Positions 54,118 to 63,820 are shown, counted from the stretch's first letter. The stretch: 64,000 nt of DNA from CAYUPI01 sp964446585 (GCA_964446585.1 CAYUPI010000005.1:129972-193971); one strand, 5' to 3'. Translations and numbers: made by a program. Notes: generated from the sequence alone by a model not told the origin.

Positions 54118-55167
54118 GTGAGTGAGAATTTGCCCAGCGTGACTGTCTTGATCCCGGCGCGCCCCGACCAGGCTGAAATCAAAGCAGTGACCGCCAGCCG
54201 CGCCCTGGACTACCCGCGCGAGAAGTTGGAGATTCTCGTGGCGCGCGGCAGGCAACCCTCCGTTCAGCGGAACGCGGGACTCAATGCCGCGCGCGGCGAG
54301 TTGATTTATTTTCTGGACGATGATTCGGTGCCGCCGACGTCGAACCTCCGACTGGTCGTCGCTCACTTCGCCGCTCCTGAAGTCAAAATGGTCGGCGGTC
54401 CGAACTGTTGTCCGCCGGAAGCGCCGGGGTTGGAGCAGGTGTTCGCGCTGGTGTTGGGCAGTTGGCTGGCGTTCGGGCCGAGCCGCGCGCGCTACACGCG
54501 GGTCGGCCGGAAGCGTGAAACGAGCGAAAAAGAACTCATCCTGTGCAACCTGGTCGCGCGCCGCAACTCGCTCCTTGAGTTGGGCGGGTTCAACGAGGCG
54601 CTCTATCCGAACGAGGAGAATGCGCTGATGGACGAACTGCAAAAGCGCGGGGGCAGGCTAATTTACGATCCGGAGTTTTTCGTCTATCGCCGGCCCCGCC
54701 CCAGCCTGAAGGCCTTTGCGAAAATGCTCCAGACCTATGGCCGCGGCCGGGCTGAGCAATTCCGCTTGCATCCGACGCCGGGCTCGGCGCTGAATTTTGT
54801 TCCTCCGCTATTTTGTCTGTACTTGTTGGCCGTGCTCGCGTGCTGGCTGGTGGGGCCGTTTCTGCCCGGTCTTGCATCCTCCCGACTCGTCGTCCTGATT
54901 CCTTCAACGCTCTATGCCCTGCTGGTGCTGGGGCAAGCCGCGGCTTTGGCCACCCGCGGCCACCTGGTCCGGAGCCTCGCGGCAATCCCAATGATAGTCC
55001 TCTCGCACCTCCTGTATGGAGTCGGCTTCTGGCGCGGTTTGTTCACCAAATTCAAACCGGTGGAGCAGCGAAGAATCCAGGCGCAAGTCGTGCTCGAAAC
55101 AGTGGCTCCAAACACCCATGAAGCTCCGGGCCTGGACCAAAGCGATCCAGCAGTGCGCCGATCCTAA
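54118..55167 (+). CDS. Family 2 glycosyltransferase, membrane-bound
   Basis: A 349-residue GT2-type transferase. The nucleotide-sugar fold begins SVTVLIPARPDQAEIKAV. The metal-binding DxD-like motif is YFLDDDS and the acceptor-side region is GGFNEALYPNEENALMDEL. The C-terminus has three or more membrane helices (FCLYLLAVLACWLVGPFL; LIPSTLYALLVLGQAAAL). The start is GTG 54118, since the frame upstream is a word array. It overlaps the glnE start by 50 bases. Likely acts in cell-surface polysaccharide synthesis. Confidence 0.85.
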   Translation: MSENLPSVTVLIPARPDQAEIKAVTASRALDYPREKLEILVARGRQPSVQRNAGLNAARGELIYFLDDDSVPPTSNLRLVVAHFAAPEVKMVGGPNCCPPEAPGLEQVFALVLGSWLAFGPSRARYTRVGRKRETSEKELILCNLVARRNSLLELGGFNEALYPNEENALMDELQKRGGRLIYDPEFFVYRRPRPSLKAFAKMLQTYGRGRAEQFRLHPTPGSALNFVPPLFCLYLLAVLACWLVGPFLPGLASSRLVVLIPSTLYALLVLGQAAALATRGHLVRSLAAIPMIVLSHLLYGVGFWRGLFTKFKPVEQRRIQAQVVLETVAPNTHEAPGLDQSDPAVRRS

Positions 55168-58153
55168 GCGCTGCCGGCATTTTTTGGACCTGCTGGCGAC
55201 GACCAGTGCCGGTCCCGCGGTGCAGCAGGCATCGGCCGAGCAAGCGCGGATGCTCGCGGCACTCCTCAGTGGTTCCCACGCTTTGAGCGCGTTGCTAATC
55301 GGTCATCCCGATTGGCTGTCATCAGTGGATCCGGAGGCGCTCCGTTTCCCTCGCCGGAAACAAGGGCTGCTCAAAGAAGTCCAGACCTGGCTGGAACCGC
55401 TGTTGCAAAAGCGCGAATTCGGAGCGGCGCTCGCGCGCGTGCGGCAATTCAAGGAGCGCGAGCGTCTGCGCATCGGCTCGCGCGACCTAGCAAGGCCGGG
55501 TCATCCGGAGGAAATCACGCAGGAAATCTCTGATCTCGCTGATGTCTGCCTGGAAAGTGTTTGGCGGATTTGCTGGTTGCAATTGACCGAGCGCCATGGT
55601 CAGCCCTGGCACCAGGATGCCAGAGGGCGGTGGCAGCCAACGGCCGCCTCTGTCATTGGCCTCGGCAAGCTGGGCGGCGAGGAACTGAATTACAGCTCGG
55701 ACGTGGACGTGATTTTTGTCTATGAGGAGGAAGGAAATGTCTTTAAGGAACGCCCGGGAAACCTTGAAGACGTCCCCTCACCCCAACCCTCTCCCCGGGG
55801 GAGAGGGAGAAGCTCCCGCGCTCCTGGGCAATCTATCGCAGCAACTCGAGCGACGCTGACCAATCACCAGTTTTTCAACCGGCTGGCCGAGGCGTTTGTC
55901 GCCGAGGTGACGCGGCTGGCGCCCGAAGGAATGCTTTATCGGATCGATGTGCGGTTGCGGCCCGAAGGGGATGCCGGCCCGCTCAGCCGGTCGCTGGCCG
56001 GTTACGAGAATTACTATGCGCAATGGGGCCAGACCTGGGAACGAATGATGTTAATCAAGGCGCGCCCGGTGGCCGGCGATCACGGGCTGGCGGCCGAATT
56101 CCTCGAAATGGTACAACCGTTCCGCTATCCGCGCTCGATCAATGAGAACGTGCTGCGTGAAGTCGCAGCGATGAAACGGCGGATTGAAAATGAAGTCGTC
56201 AGGGCAGGGGAGCTGGAACGAAACGTCAAATTGGGCCGCGGCGGCATCCGGGAAATTGAATTCATCGCGCAGGCGTTCCAATTGCTGCACGCCGGACGCC
56301 AGCCATTTCTTCAAGGGACCCAAACCTTGCCGTGCCTTCGGAAGCTCGTGCAGTACGAGCTGCTCGGTTCCGATGAGGCCCGGTTGTTGGTCCAGGCCTA
56401 TCGCTTCCTGCGCGACCTCGAGCATCGCCTGCAAATGGATCACGATCTCCAGACCCACACTGTTCCCGCCGACCATGCCACGCGCGAGCGGCTGGCGAAA
56501 CTGATGGGACTTCCGACGTTGAAGGCGTTCGAGACGGCCTACCGGGAGCATACGCGTCACGTTCGTCGGCTTTTCGACAAGGCCTTGAAGGCCGAAGTTC
56601 CCAGGAGTGAAAACGGCTCAGAATTCCCGCGCGAGTTCCAAGGCGCGGAGGAGGAATGGAAGAAAATCCTGGCTGATCATGGTTTCAAAGACATTGACAG
56701 TGCGTTTCGCGTGCTGCGCGAGTTCGTCGAGGGTCCGGGGTACGTGCATGTCTCGCCGCGCACGAAGGAACTGGCGTGCCAATTATTGCCGAGGCTGTTC
56801 GGCCTGTGCCGTGGACGGCAGCGGCGGGTGGTCCGCGAGCAACGCATGAATGCTGGCGATCAAGGATTGACTGCGCCGCTCTCGGATCCGGATCGAGTTG
56901 TGACTCGGCTGGACAGTTTCATCGCCGCCTACGGCGCGCGCGCAACCCTCTTTGAAATGTGGAACAGCAACCCGGCGATCTTCGAGTTGCTCGTGCTCTT
57001 GTTCGACCGGTCAGAATTTCTCGCGGAGCGGGCGATTCGCACGCCTGACCTCGTGGACGAGCTGGTCACGAGCGGCCGCTTGCGCCAGCGCAAATCGGCG
57101 GAAGAAACCTTGCGGGACTTGCGGCATGGCCTGGCCGATGCAGACCAGCATCAGTGGCTGCGCCGGTACCATCAGGCGGAACTCATACGCGTCGGGCTGC
57201 GCGATATCCTCGGCCTGGCCGAGTTCGAGCAGTACCTCAGCGAATTGTCCGCGCTGGCGGATGCCTGCCTCCAATACGCGCTTCAAGTCGTGCTGCGCAA
57301 GTATCGCCTGGCGAAGCCGCCGTTTGCGATTATCGGCCTGGGCAAGCTCGGCGGTCAGGAAATCGATTACGGTTCAGATCTGGACATTGTTTTCGTGGCC
57401 GATTCGAAAGCAAAGAACCTGCCGCGGCTCGCCCGCCTGGCCATCGAAGTGCTCGATCTGCTTTCGACACGCACCCCGGACGGCCTTGTCTTCCACACCG
57501 ACGCGCGCCTCCGGCCCGACGGCGAGAAAGGCCTGCTGGTCAATACATCGAAGGCCTTCGCGGAATATTACCGCCAGCGCGCGCAGCTCTGGGAGATTCA
57601 GTCCCTGACGCGTGTGCGGCCGGTAGCCGGCGACCCGGTGGTGGGTGAGCGATTTCGCGAATTGGCGGCCAACCTCGCCAGCTTCAAGGCTCCGGCTCAG
57701 CCGCCGGCTGCCTATGCCTCGGACTGGAAGCAACGAATCCACCAAATGCGAATGCGGATCGAGAAGGAGCGAACGCCGCCCGGAAAAGACGAGTTGGCAA
57801 TCAAGACTGGGCGGGGCGGACTGATGGACGCGGAGTTCATCGCGCAAGTCCTGAGCCTGGAGAACGGCTGGCAAGAGCCCAACACCTTGGCCGCGTTGCT
57901 GCGAGCCAGAACAGCCGGCGTTTTGCCTAGAGCCGATGAGTTAATCGAGGCTTACCGAAGGCTCCGCGGGATTGAGGGCATCCTCCGCCGCTGGAGTTAT
58001 GAGGGCGAGACGGTGTTGCCCGATGATCCTGCGCCATACTACCGGGTATCGGTCCGCTGCGGCTTCGCCACGCCTGAGGCATTTCGAGCAGCCGTTGCGG
58101 CGTCGAGACGGGTGATCCGGGAGGTGTATCTGGCAGTGTTGGGTGCTCGATAG
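55118..58153 (+). CDS. glnE: Glutamine synthetase adenylyltransferase/adenylyl-removing enzyme
   Basis: A GlnE of 1011 residues that adds AMP to glutamine synthetase when nitrogen is plentiful and removes it when scarce. The two nucleotidyltransferase domains are GLGKLGGEELNYSSDVDVIF (about residue 181) and GLGKLGGQEIDYGSDLDIVF (about 741). Between are regulatory helices (REIEFIAQAFQLLHAG). A 37-base REP-like element is read in frame at about residues 219-231 (VPSPQPSPRGRGR), inside the first catalytic domain. I chose ATG 55118. The PII and glnA genes are not in the window. Confidence 0.95.
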   Translation: MKLRAWTKAIQQCADPKRCRHFLDLLATTSAGPAVQQASAEQARMLAALLSGSHALSALLIGHPDWLSSVDPEALRFPRRKQGLLKEVQTWLEPLLQKREFGAALARVRQFKERERLRIGSRDLARPGHPEEITQEISDLADVCLESVWRICWLQLTERHGQPWHQDARGRWQPTAASVIGLGKLGGEELNYSSDVDVIFVYEEEGNVFKERPGNLEDVPSPQPSPRGRGRSSRAPGQSIAATRATLTNHQFFNRLAEAFVAEVTRLAPEGMLYRIDVRLRPEGDAGPLSRSLAGYENYYAQWGQTWERMMLIKARPVAGDHGLAAEFLEMVQPFRYPRSINENVLREVAAMKRRIENEVVRAGELERNVKLGRGGIREIEFIAQAFQLLHAGRQPFLQGTQTLPCLRKLVQYELLGSDEARLLVQAYRFLRDLEHRLQMDHDLQTHTVPADHATRERLAKLMGLPTLKAFETAYREHTRHVRRLFDKALKAEVPRSENGSEFPREFQGAEEEWKKILADHGFKDIDSAFRVLREFVEGPGYVHVSPRTKELACQLLPRLFGLCRGRQRRVVREQRMNAGDQGLTAPLSDPDRVVTRLDSFIAAYGARATLFEMWNSNPAIFELLVLLFDRSEFLAERAIRTPDLVDELVTSGRLRQRKSAEETLRDLRHGLADADQHQWLRRYHQAELIRVGLRDILGLAEFEQYLSELSALADACLQYALQVVLRKYRLAKPPFAIIGLGKLGGQEIDYGSDLDIVFVADSKAKNLPRLARLAIEVLDLLSTRTPDGLVFHTDARLRPDGEKGLLVNTSKAFAEYYRQRAQLWEIQSLTRVRPVAGDPVVGERFRELAANLASFKAPAQPPAAYASDWKQRIHQMRMRIEKERTPPGKDELAIKTGRGGLMDAEFIAQVLSLENGWQEPNTLAALLRARTAGVLPRADELIEAYRRLRGIEGILRRWSYEGETVLPDDPAPYYRVSVRCGFATPEAFRAAVAASRRVIREVYLAVLGAR
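55774..55810. repeat. REP-like element inside glnE
   Basis: CCCCTCACCCCAACCCTCTC, then a hairpin CCCCGGGGGAGAGGG. It is the same element as the pair at 2108-2249, in the same direction as the left copy. It is in frame and encodes a Pro/Arg-rich loop. Confidence 0.87.
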
Positions 58154-58467
58154 CCGCCCAACACCGTTGCTTTGTGCTGGCGCTCGCAGGGACTGGGCCT
58201 CAGTCCGCCTTAGAGCGTGTTTTGAAAATCGGTGCGCATCGTAGGAGCCGGGGTAACGAGGCTCAAATTCTTATGGAAATGCTTCATTCTCGGTTGAAGA
58301 AGTGAGCCCCGTTACCTCGGCTCCTACAATTTTGAAATACGCTCTTAGATTCGGCAGTCAAATTTCTGGCATGGAAATCGCTTGTTCCACCGCTACCCAG
58401 TGGATAAAGAACTACGTCCCAGCTCTGAACCATTGCTTCCGAGCTCAATAATGAACGAACGATTGCT
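58154..58467. other. Intergenic region after glnE
   Basis: Holds the third hairpin element (58211-58348) and otherwise nothing I can support. Promoter sequences for the next gene are expected near 58400-58460. Confidence 0.5.
58211..58348. repeat. GTAGGAGCC hairpin element, copy 3, with outer inverted repeat
   Basis: Inner arms (58241-58265 and 58303-58327) are 25 bases with two mismatches, GTAGGAGCCGGGGTAACGAG against CGTTACCTCGGCTCCTAC. An outer inverted repeat surrounds it: TTAGAGCGTGTTTTGAAAAT against ATTTTGAAATACGCTCTTAG. The nested form suggests the full element is about 138 bp and that copies 1 and 2 are shorter derivatives. Confidence 0.8.
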
Positions 58468-61350
58468 ATGATCTTGCTTCTGTTCTTCTGCTCCGGCGCA
58501 ACGGCGCTGGTCTATGAAGTCGTTTGGTCCAAGTACCTGTCCCTCCTGTTCGGCAGCACCATCTACGCGCAGACAATCGTGCTGGCCGTTTTCATGGGTG
58601 GCCTGGCGCTGGGCAATCGCTTGATCGGTGCGCGGTCCGACCTGCTCGAAAAACCGCTGGCCGCCTACGGGTTCCTGGAGGTGATCATTGGTTTGTATGC
58701 GTTTTGCTTCAGCCGCATTTATCAGGGGGCGGATTGGCTTTTCGTGGCTGCCGGCTCGAGGCTTTTCGAACACGCGGGCTGGTTGCTGCTGGTGAAGGCG
58801 GTGCTGAGCATTGGCTTGCTTCTTTTGCCTACCGTGTTGATGGGCGGCACGCTTCCGCTGCTCTCGGCCTGGTTGCAGAAACAGACAAGCGACGCCGCGC
58901 GCCGGTCCGCTCGGTTCTACTCCACCAATAGTCTGGGAGCGGTCGGTGGCGCCTGGCTCGCCGGGTTCGTACTCATCCGCTCGCTGGGGATGGTCTCCAC
59001 ACTGCAAATGACGGCATTGGCTAATGTCATTATTGGCTTCATTGCGCTTGGGTTGTCCCGCCAACTGCAAGTACGCTCGACCATGTCCCCGACCTTCCCC
59101 GCAGTGCCGCCAGGTGACAGCACAGGTTCGTCCATTGCTCTCGGCGGATTGGTCCTCTTGGTCGCGGTAACAGGTGGAGTCTCAATGGGTCTGGAGGTTC
59201 TCGCTTCCCGCTCGCTCACTTTGATCTTTGGCGCCTCGCTCCAGGCGTTTGCCATTGTGCTTATGGGCTTCATCCTGGGCATCGGCGTCGGGAGCGCTGC
59301 GGTGGCCTCACCTCGGCTCAAGCAATGGCGAAGCGAAAGTTTGATCTTCATTTTGTTGTTGAGCGCCGCTGGAATCGTCGGCGTGTTGGTCCTGGGCATC
59401 GAGCAATGGGTCGATGCTTACCGTCATGCGCTCACCGGCCTGGGCCGGACGCCCGTGGGTTACCGCTTCTATCAAATCCTGGCGGCCGGATTTTCGATAG
59501 TTATTTTGGGGTTGCCGGCTGCGCTCATTGGAGCCGTGCTGCCGCTCTCCATGCGGCTAAGCGCCGAACGCGGCCATGATCTGGGCAATCGCGTCGGCCG
59601 TTTGTTGACGTGGAACACGCTGGGAGCGGTCGTTGGAGTGTTGCTCACCGGATTCATCATCATGCCCGTCGCCGGGGTGCGGAACGCGTTCAATCTGTTG
59701 GCTCTGGCACTTTGTGTCGCGGTCGCGGTTCTGGCTTTGCGCGGACGCAGAACGGCCTTTGCTGGCGCCTCAGGGTTGCTCGGCGGCGCTTTGGTGCTCT
59801 CTTGCGTTCTGGGCGGGGAAGGGTGGCGGTACGTCCTCAGTTCGGGAGTATTTCGCAATCGCGACAGCTACGTCGATCCCAACGAGATGGCCGACCGGAA
59901 GATGAAGGTGAAGATCGTTTTCTACGAAGACGCGGCCGATGCCACGGTGAGTGTCGAACAGAGCGGGGGCCAAGGCCCGGATGCCGATCTCGGCTTGCGG
60001 ATTAGCGGCAAACCCGAAGCCTCGAACCATGGGGATTTGAGCACGCAAATGCTCCTGGGTCATTTGGGGCTCCTGATGCGGCCCGAGAGCAAGGACGTTT
60101 TCATTTTGGGACTGGCCAGCGGAATCACGGCCGGCGCGGTCCTGGCCCACCCGATCGAGCATCTGACTGTGGCGGAGAACTGCGCCCCGGTCTTGCGCGC
60201 GAGCAAACTATTCAGCCCCTGGAACCGGGGCGTGCTCACCAACGCGCATACCCGGATCCGTCTCGAGGACGCACGCACAGTTCTGAAGCTCGATCCGCTG
60301 ACGTATGATGTGATTGTCAGCGAACCGTCCAATCCCTGGTTCGCGAGTATTGGCAGCGTGTTCAGCCGGGAATTTTATGAGCTGGCTGCGGGCCGGCTCA
60401 AGCCCGGCGGGCTGATGGTCCAGTGGTTCCACGTGTACGAAATGCATGACGGGATTGTTGATTTGGTCCTCCGGACGTTTCAATCCGTTTTTCCATTTAG
60501 CGAGATCTGGGATGCCAACGGCGGTGACATCCTGCTCGTTGGCTCGACTGGGCCGTGGAATTGGTCGTTGGAGACTCTTCGACAAGCCTATAGCCGTGAG
60601 TTGGTTCGGCAGGACCTGGCCTCGGTCGGCTTGAGCACGCCCGAAGCGTTGCTTGCCCGCCAGTTTGCGTCGCAGCGCACCGCGTTCGCAATCCCTGGAA
60701 GCGGACCGATTCAATCCGACGCCTTCCCGGTCCTGGAGTACGAGGCGCCCCTGGCGTTTTACATTGGAGCGATCGCATCGAAAATCGACCGCTTCGACGA
60801 GCGCACGTGGCAGGCCGGCCTGGCCTCGACGGAGAAGCGCAACACGCTGATAAACCTGAGCGACGAATCGTTGAGAGCCGCATTTACGAATTCCACCATG
60901 AATGCGGAACTTCAACGGCTGCTCATCCCCCGTTTGCAACCCCGGCACAGCGGCCAGCCGGCTGCTGGCGGCGGCCCAACCGCGGGAATCCCGTGTTTGT
61001 TTCGAGTCGAAACCGCCCCGGTCGAGGACCAATTCCCCGCAAAAGCGAGCGACGAATTAAAAGAGTTGTTCCGCGCTCGGGCGGCCGTGCAGCGCGGGGA
61101 CCGCGATTGCTCCGAACAGGTCCAAACCATTCGTCGAATTCTCCTGGGCCAGCTCGCCGCCGCGGCTCAGAAACCTTTGGAGAGGTCCTCGGCGCATTTC
61201 GCCGGCGTGGCGGCTCGAGCGTGCCTCAGTAACAAGCAGTATGGACTCGCCAAAGAAATGTTGGAGCTGGGCTTCAAATTTTTTCCGGACGAACCCGAAC
61301 TCGCGTATCTGGCCCGGCTGCTGGAACGGGAAGCAGGCGGCAGGGGCTAG
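58468..61350 (+). CDS. MFS-like membrane domain fused to spermidine-synthase-like domain
   Basis: A 960-residue protein. About residues 1-430 form at least ten membrane helices (ILLLFFCSGATALVYEVVWSKYLS; VLMGGTLPLLSAWLQ). Residues 500-700 hold a Rossmann-type polyamine-synthase-like domain (DVFILGLASGITAGAVLAHP; PLTYDVIVSEPSNPWFASIGSVFSREFYEL). The C-terminus (to 960) is helical, with a TPR-like tail (QYGLAKEMLELGFKFFPDEPEL). The family is common and annotated 'fused MFS/spermidine synthase', but direct evidence for polyamine synthesis is lacking. The Gx-GxG core differs from true SpeE (GLASGITAG). Confidence 0.87.
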   Translation: MILLLFFCSGATALVYEVVWSKYLSLLFGSTIYAQTIVLAVFMGGLALGNRLIGARSDLLEKPLAAYGFLEVIIGLYAFCFSRIYQGADWLFVAAGSRLFEHAGWLLLVKAVLSIGLLLLPTVLMGGTLPLLSAWLQKQTSDAARRSARFYSTNSLGAVGGAWLAGFVLIRSLGMVSTLQMTALANVIIGFIALGLSRQLQVRSTMSPTFPAVPPGDSTGSSIALGGLVLLVAVTGGVSMGLEVLASRSLTLIFGASLQAFAIVLMGFILGIGVGSAAVASPRLKQWRSESLIFILLLSAAGIVGVLVLGIEQWVDAYRHALTGLGRTPVGYRFYQILAAGFSIVILGLPAALIGAVLPLSMRLSAERGHDLGNRVGRLLTWNTLGAVVGVLLTGFIIMPVAGVRNAFNLLALALCVAVAVLALRGRRTAFAGASGLLGGALVLSCVLGGEGWRYVLSSGVFRNRDSYVDPNEMADRKMKVKIVFYEDAADATVSVEQSGGQGPDADLGLRISGKPEASNHGDLSTQMLLGHLGLLMRPESKDVFILGLASGITAGAVLAHPIEHLTVAENCAPVLRASKLFSPWNRGVLTNAHTRIRLEDARTVLKLDPLTYDVIVSEPSNPWFASIGSVFSREFYELAAGRLKPGGLMVQWFHVYEMHDGIVDLVLRTFQSVFPFSEIWDANGGDILLVGSTGPWNWSLETLRQAYSRELVRQDLASVGLSTPEALLARQFASQRTAFAIPGSGPIQSDAFPVLEYEAPLAFYIGAIASKIDRFDERTWQAGLASTEKRNTLINLSDESLRAAFTNSTMNAELQRLLIPRLQPRHSGQPAAGGGPTAGIPCLFRVETAPVEDQFPAKASDELKELFRARAAVQRGDRDCSEQVQTIRRILLGQLAAAAQKPLERSSAHFAGVAARACLSNKQYGLAKEMLELGFKFFPDEPELAYLARLLEREAGGRG

Positions 61351-61368
61351 GCTCCAACTTTCATGCCT

Positions 61369-61388
61369 TGTAGCCGCCGACGTCAGGG
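61369..61388. repeat. Half copy of the GTAGGAGCC element
   Basis: TTGTAGCCGCCGACGTCAGG resembles the left arm of copy 1 (GTAGGAGCCGACGTCAGG), without a clear right arm. It lies in the spacer between the spermidine-synthase fusion and the integrase gene. Confidence 0.4.
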
Positions 61389-61605
61389 CGTGTTGCCCAG
61401 AGGGCGGAGCGCGTGCCGTCCCAGCCTGCAGCGCTCGCGACGGCAGCATAGCGTTGGAATATCCCAGGGACTCTCGAGTACACCACGCGCTGCGACCGGG
61501 GCCCGGTCGCGCTCCGTTGCATTATTATGGTTTGGGAAACACGCCCACAAGATGCACACTTCAACCCAGGAATACAACCGGCCCGGTCCGCGGACTTGAG
61601 ACGAA

Positions 61606-62982
61606 TCACAGAGAATCAAATGGGCTCTTGACTCCCAGGCCCGGCTTTTTCATCACGTGCGTGTAAATCTGGGTCGTGGACACGTCCACGTGCCCAAGCA
61701 GATCCTGGACGGTTCGAATGTCCGCTCCCGACTCGAGCAGGTGCGTGGCAAAGGAATGCCGCAGCGTGTGCGGCGTGACCCGCTTGTTGAGCCGCGCCTT
61801 CTTCATCGCCTGGCGAATCGCGTGCTGAAAGGTTGCATCCAGCACATGGTGGCGGCGTTCCAGGCCCGAATGCGGGTCACGAAGCAGATTCCGGGAGGGA
61901 AAACACCAAAACCATTCCCATGCCTTGCCTGCGCCCGGATATTTCCGCTCCAGTGCCTCCGGGAGCCACACTCCCGCGATGCCTGCCGCTCGATCCTCGT
62001 CATAGAGCCCGCGCAACCGATCGCGGTGGGCGCGCAGAGTCTCCACGAGCTTTGCAGGCAGGACCGTCATGCGATCCTTTTCCCCTTTGCCGAAGCGGAC
62101 CGTAATCTGGCACCGTTCAAGATCCACATCTTTGATCCTCAGGCGCAACATTTCGGTCAGGCGCAGTCCCCCGCCATACATCACCTGGGCCATCAGCCGC
62201 GAGGTCCCTTCGAGCGCTTCAAAAAGCCGCTGACATTCCGAGCACGTCAGCACGGCGGGCATCCGCCTCCCGCGGCGCGAGACCTCGTAGCCGCCCAGGT
62301 CTCCCGCGTCCCGCCCCAGAGCCTCGCGAAACAGAAATACCAGCGAATTGAGCGCTTGACGTTGTGTCGCGGCCGAAACACGCCCTCGCACCGCAAGGTC
62401 GGAGAGAAATCCTTTAATATGCTCGCCGGTTGCCGGCGCCAGATCGGGGCTTCCTGTGTATTGGGCGAAGCGGCGCGCCCATTCGCGATACGTTTGCTCG
62501 GTCCGCCACGAATAATGTTGCAGCCGCAGCCGTTCGACCATCCTTCTTTCCCATAGCGTGCAGCCGGTGTCCGCCTGGCCGATTGATGGCACGCCATCCG
62601 GTTGGAGCGCCGAGCGGTGCTGGCCATTGACAAAAAACCAGTCCAATCCCTGCTCCCACCGGCCATCGGGCGGCGCGAGTTGTTGCCGATGCGCGTCGGA
62701 AAGAAAATTGCTTGCGCTCTGGCGCGTCACGCTCTGGGCCGTCAGCGTGCAGAACTCAAGGAAACGGCCAATGCCATTCTCGTAGGCTGCCTCAACACGA
62801 CGCGGCAGGCCGGAACTGTGCAGTGTTTCGCGCCAATGGGCAAAAATGACCTCCGGCACGCCAGGCAGGAGCAGGGACTTCAGATTGACTGCGGCCGGCT
62901 GCGTGGCTTCTTGGGCCACCGAAGGATTTTGCATGCTTTTGTCTTTGCAACGCCTGCGCCAAAGTGCAAGGACAAATTTCAA
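61606..62982 (-). CDS. Integron integrase with an extra N-terminal domain
   Basis: A 458-residue tyrosine recombinase. The catalytic residues are Arg274 (GGGLRLTE), probable Lys299 (RFGKGEKDR), His405 and Arg408 (HTLRHSFATHLL), His431 (LLGHVD) and Tyr440 (IYTHV). The integron-specific insert before the catalytic box is present: GVWLPEALERKYPGAGKAW. A SAM-like core-binding domain covers about 143-232, and an additional similar domain is at about 41-125, making the protein about 120 residues longer than IntI1. It faces away from the candidate attI and cassette, as in integrons. Confidence 0.95.
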   Translation of the reverse strand: MKFVLALWRRRCKDKSMQNPSVAQEATQPAAVNLKSLLLPGVPEVIFAHWRETLHSSGLPRRVEAAYENGIGRFLEFCTLTAQSVTRQSASNFLSDAHRQQLAPPDGRWEQGLDWFFVNGQHRSALQPDGVPSIGQADTGCTLWERRMVERLRLQHYSWRTEQTYREWARRFAQYTGSPDLAPATGEHIKGFLSDLAVRGRVSAATQRQALNSLVFLFREALGRDAGDLGGYEVSRRGRRMPAVLTCSECQRLFEALEGTSRLMAQVMYGGGLRLTEMLRLRIKDVDLERCQITVRFGKGEKDRMTVLPAKLVETLRAHRDRLRGLYDEDRAAGIAGVWLPEALERKYPGAGKAWEWFWCFPSRNLLRDPHSGLERRHHVLDATFQHAIRQAMKKARLNKRVTPHTLRHSFATHLLESGADIRTVQDLLGHVDVSTTQIYTHVMKKPGLGVKSPFDSL

Positions 62983-63084
62983 TAATCATCTCTTGACACT
63001 AAAGCCCGCCATTCGGAGGATTGGATCTAGATGTTTTTGTCTTTCAGACATTGACGATCATGGCCGGTTTGTCCCATTGGTACT

Positions 63085-63091
63085 GTTGGGC
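63085..63091 (+). promoter_or_regulatory. Candidate attI core site (GTTGGGC)
   Basis: GTTGGGC fits the integron core GTTRRRY. It lies 103 bases upstream of the integrase start and 16 bases before the cassette start codon. It is the exact reverse complement of the R'' box at the end of the cassette. The second integrase-binding site of an attI cannot be recognised by eye. Confidence 0.6.
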
Positions 63092-63106
63092 GAGACCACA
63101 AGCCTC

Positions 63107-63820
63107 ATGAAGCGTTGCACCTACTGCGGACGAGAAGGCGAGGACGGCGCCCTCCACTGCTGGGAGTGCGGAACTCGCTTCGCCGATCCCCCAGCCGACA
63201 GAGACCGGCAAGGGCCGGAAGCAGCGGCGAGGGGCCTATTACCGGGCTTGAAGGCCTGGTCGCTCGTCGGCTTCGTCGCGTCGGTCGCGCTGCTGGCCGC
63301 GCTGAGCACGCGCCTGCCACACCGTGCCCGAAGCGGGACGGCGCCGCGGATCCTTGTCCTTGCCGCGTGGTACTCGAACGGACAGCAATTCGTCACCTTC
63401 CGCCCCGACCCGCCAACTGCGGAGGTCACCTGCGCAGGCCTCGTGCCTGCCTCGGTAGACGCCAATGCTCAGCCGCGAACAGTCCGCAGCTTCGGCGAAG
63501 TCTTCCCTATCCCCGGCGCACAAGAGACCAACTACAGCCTCTACTTTGTTGCGATGCCGGAGCGGACAGTACCGGTGCCCGGAAGTCCCCCGGTGGCCTA
63601 CACCCCGGGAAGCTACACGATTGCCTATGCCCCAACGGAGGACGGCTGCCGGGTGCGAGCCGGGGTGGCTTTGGAGCGGAAGGGAATCGGAGAGTACTTC
63701 GGGCGGCTTCGCAGCAGCTGGGAGCACAAGAGCCCGGTAAGGCTGCTGACGAAGTCCTACCAGGACCCCGTCTTTGTGGTGTTCGGGCCCGCTACCAATG
63801 CCGTGCACGGGAAACCATGA
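63107..63820 (+). CDS. Cassette-borne zinc-ribbon membrane protein
   Basis: A 237-residue protein. The N-terminus MKRCTYCGREGEDGALHCWEC is a zinc ribbon with Cys at 4, 7, 18 and 21. One membrane helix follows at about 52-72 (AWSLVGFVASVALLAALST), then an extracellular domain of about 165 residues. I do not recognise that domain. Bacteria use zinc-ribbon/membrane proteins of this form in poorly defined envelope roles. I chose ATG 63107, just inside the candidate cassette boundary at 63085; the frame also extends upstream without support. It is the only gene of the putative cassette. Confidence 0.75.
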   Translation: MKRCTYCGREGEDGALHCWECGTRFADPPADRDRQGPEAAARGLLPGLKAWSLVGFVASVALLAALSTRLPHRARSGTAPRILVLAAWYSNGQQFVTFRPDPPTAEVTCAGLVPASVDANAQPRTVRSFGEVFPIPGAQETNYSLYFVAMPERTVPVPGSPPVAYTPGSYTIAYAPTEDGCRVRAGVALERKGIGEYFGRLRSSWEHKSPVRLLTKSYQDPVFVVFGPATNAVHGKP

